This document shows, in pieces, positions 6,235-7,217 of a DNA stretch of 7,217 nucleotides. Position 1 is the first letter of the stretch, and each line of letters starts with the position of its first letter. Under the pieces are notes generated by a model that saw only the letters and a list, made by a program, of their open reading frames with translations, did not search any database and had not been told where the DNA came from. The DNA comes from a bacterium UBA2214 (GTDB lineage Bacteria; Zhuqueibacterota; Zhuqueibacteria; Residuimicrobiales; Residuimicrobiaceae). A program made the position numbers and the translations under genes. Where the stretch lies: the NCBI GenBank assembly GCA_002327255.1, contig DCUM01000076.1, forward strand, positions 8,423 to 15,639, written 5' to 3'.

Positions 6235-7217
6235 ATGCGTAGAGGATTGATTTATCTCATTCTGCTTTTTATGATCGCGCAATTCAGTGGGTGTGCGTAC
6301 TATAACACCTTTTATAATGCCAGGCAATTTTACGGCAAGGCCTCAAAGGAACGAAAAAAGCGGGAGAGGCTGCAGGTTGTCGAACTGTCGCCGGAAGAGC
6401 AGCAGCAATTGCAGCGTCAGGGTAATGTCACCACCTCTGCAGCTTCGCGTCCGAATGCGCTCGAAATGCAAAACTATCAAAAGGCCATCGAAAAAGCGTC
6501 GAGCCTGCTCGAATTCTACCCCAAGAGCCGCTGGGTGGATGATGCGCTGATGATGGTGGGGGAGTGTTTTTATTTCCGCGGCGAGTATACGCGCGCCTTG
6601 CGCAAATTTGAAGAGATCATTCGAATCTACCCCCAGAGTGAATATGTGCCGCGTGCCCATCTCTATATGGCCAAGACCATGCTCGGTCTGGCGGAATTTG
6701 ACAACGCGGAGAAAAAATTTCGCGATATCGCCCTGGATAAAAACAATCCCAACAGAGTGCGTCAGGAAGCCGAATATGAACTGGCAGGTCTCTACTACGT
6801 CAAACAAGCCTATGAAATGGCGGCGGAAGAGTACCGCCGCACCGCGCGGGAGAGCGGCGATGAATTGATCCGCGCCATGTCACTGTACCGGCTGGGAGAG
6901 TGTCTGGTTCAACTGGGAGAGTATGACCAGGCGCCCGCCATGTTCAAACGCGCGGTGGAATCGAGTCCCAATCCGGATTTCAAATCCCAGGCCACCATCA
7001 AATGGGGGGAGGCCCAGAGTCTGGTGGGCGATTATCAGGCTGCGATTCGCATTTTCTCCAATCTTCTCTCCAAAGAACTGGAAATCAAACGCATACCGGT
7101 CATCAAACTCCATATGGCGAACAATTACCGCCTCCATGGCGACCTCGAGTCCGCCATCAAGTGGTACCGCAATATCATTGAGGAACATAAAAGTACCGAG
7201 TCCTCGGCGCAGAGTTA
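6235..7217 (+). CDS. TPR outer-membrane-type lipoprotein, BamD/YbgF-like repeats, 3' end beyond window
   Basis: The frame from ATG 6235 stays open to the last base, giving 327 complete codons of an incomplete gene. The N-terminus is a lipoprotein signal: MRR, a hydrophobic stretch (5-17), then F-S-G-Cys20 as the lipobox, with Cys20 the lipidated residue. It is followed by AYYNTFYNARQFYGKA, then a charged, Gln-rich linker (about 34-75). From about residue 78 onward TPR-like helix pairs run to the window edge, with turns such as FYPKSRWVDDAL and IYPQSEYVPRAH, the style of BamD and YbgF periplasmic TPRs. Residue +2 is Ala, not Asp, so by the E. coli rule it would be sent to the outer membrane. 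The start has GAGG at 6225-6228, 6 nt upstream. Such proteins usually scaffold envelope complexes; a specific partner is not visible. It need not be BamD itself: the linker and longer repeat array differ from that family. Confidence 0.88.
   Translation, partial: MRRGLIYLILLFMIAQFSGCAYYNTFYNARQFYGKASKERKKRERLQVVELSPEEQQQLQRQGNVTTSAASRPNALEMQNYQKAIEKASSLLEFYPKSRWVDDALMMVGECFYFRGEYTRALRKFEEIIRIYPQSEYVPRAHLYMAKTMLGLAEFDNAEKKFRDIALDKNNPNRVRQEAEYELAGLYYVKQAYEMAAEEYRRTARESGDELIRAMSLYRLGECLVQLGEYDQAPAMFKRAVESSPNPDFKSQATIKWGEAQSLVGDYQAAIRIFSNLLSKELEIKRIPVIKLHMANNYRLHGDLESAIKWYRNIIEEHKSTESSAQS

Noticed and set aside
6287..6868. Two short + frames (6287-6550 and 6608-6868) in the lipoprotein region
   Set aside because: Both are out of frame with the continuous open frame from 6235, which has a lipobox and TPRs. 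They appear as genes only because the true one runs off the window end.

Overview
The window looks like part of a Gram-negative bacterial chromosome. It is moderately GC-rich by eye, the genes are tightly packed, and every gene I accept is on the + strand. The evidence for an outer membrane is an outer-membrane-type beta-barrel domain, a TPR lipoprotein with a lipobox and a PBP4-type D,D-carboxypeptidase. The lipoprotein start (CAYYNTFYNA after the lipobox) and the barrel motif (ALYWNPAGLA) are styles I associate with the wider FCB group (Bacteroidota/Ignavibacteria/Calditrichota and candidate phyla such as KSB1). That placement is from memory and is only suggestive. LAYOUT: (1) 1-255, the C-terminal end of a dacB-like PBP4. 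(2) 256-422, a structured non-coding gap with a possible terminator and an imperfect direct repeat. (3) 423-674, a small basic single-pass membrane protein that I do not recognise. (4) 709-2154, a membrane class III adenylyl cyclase with an extracytoplasmic sensor and a HAMP domain. (5) 2151-4412, directly abutting or overlapping the cyclase, a large secreted protein that joins an N-terminal PorV/UPF0164-like barrel to nine TPR units on an unusual period of about 51 residues. (6) 4429-4830, a membrane-anchored NusG domain II protein. (7) 4843-5367, a Gx/HepS-I-type integral membrane protein. (8) 5413-6159, a class III-type Sir2 NAD-dependent deacylase. (9) 6235-7217, the start of a TPR lipoprotein that is still open at the window edge. 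HOW THEY MAY WORK TOGETHER: genes 3 to 8 are separated by 0 to about 45 nt, so they could be one transcript, with the lipoprotein behind a 75-nt AT-rich gap. The cyclase and barrel/TPR protein are the closest pair. One reading is an envelope-sensing cAMP module, in which an outer-membrane barrel/TPR scaffold faces the extracytoplasmic sensor of an inner-membrane cyclase; this is inference. The NusG_II plus Gx pair resembles the membrane pair found in flavin-linked electron-transfer loci (eetA/eetB-like), but no FMN transferase, FMN-binding protein or NADH dehydrogenase lies in this window. I see no tRNA, rRNA, CRISPR array, insertion sequence or phage gene.
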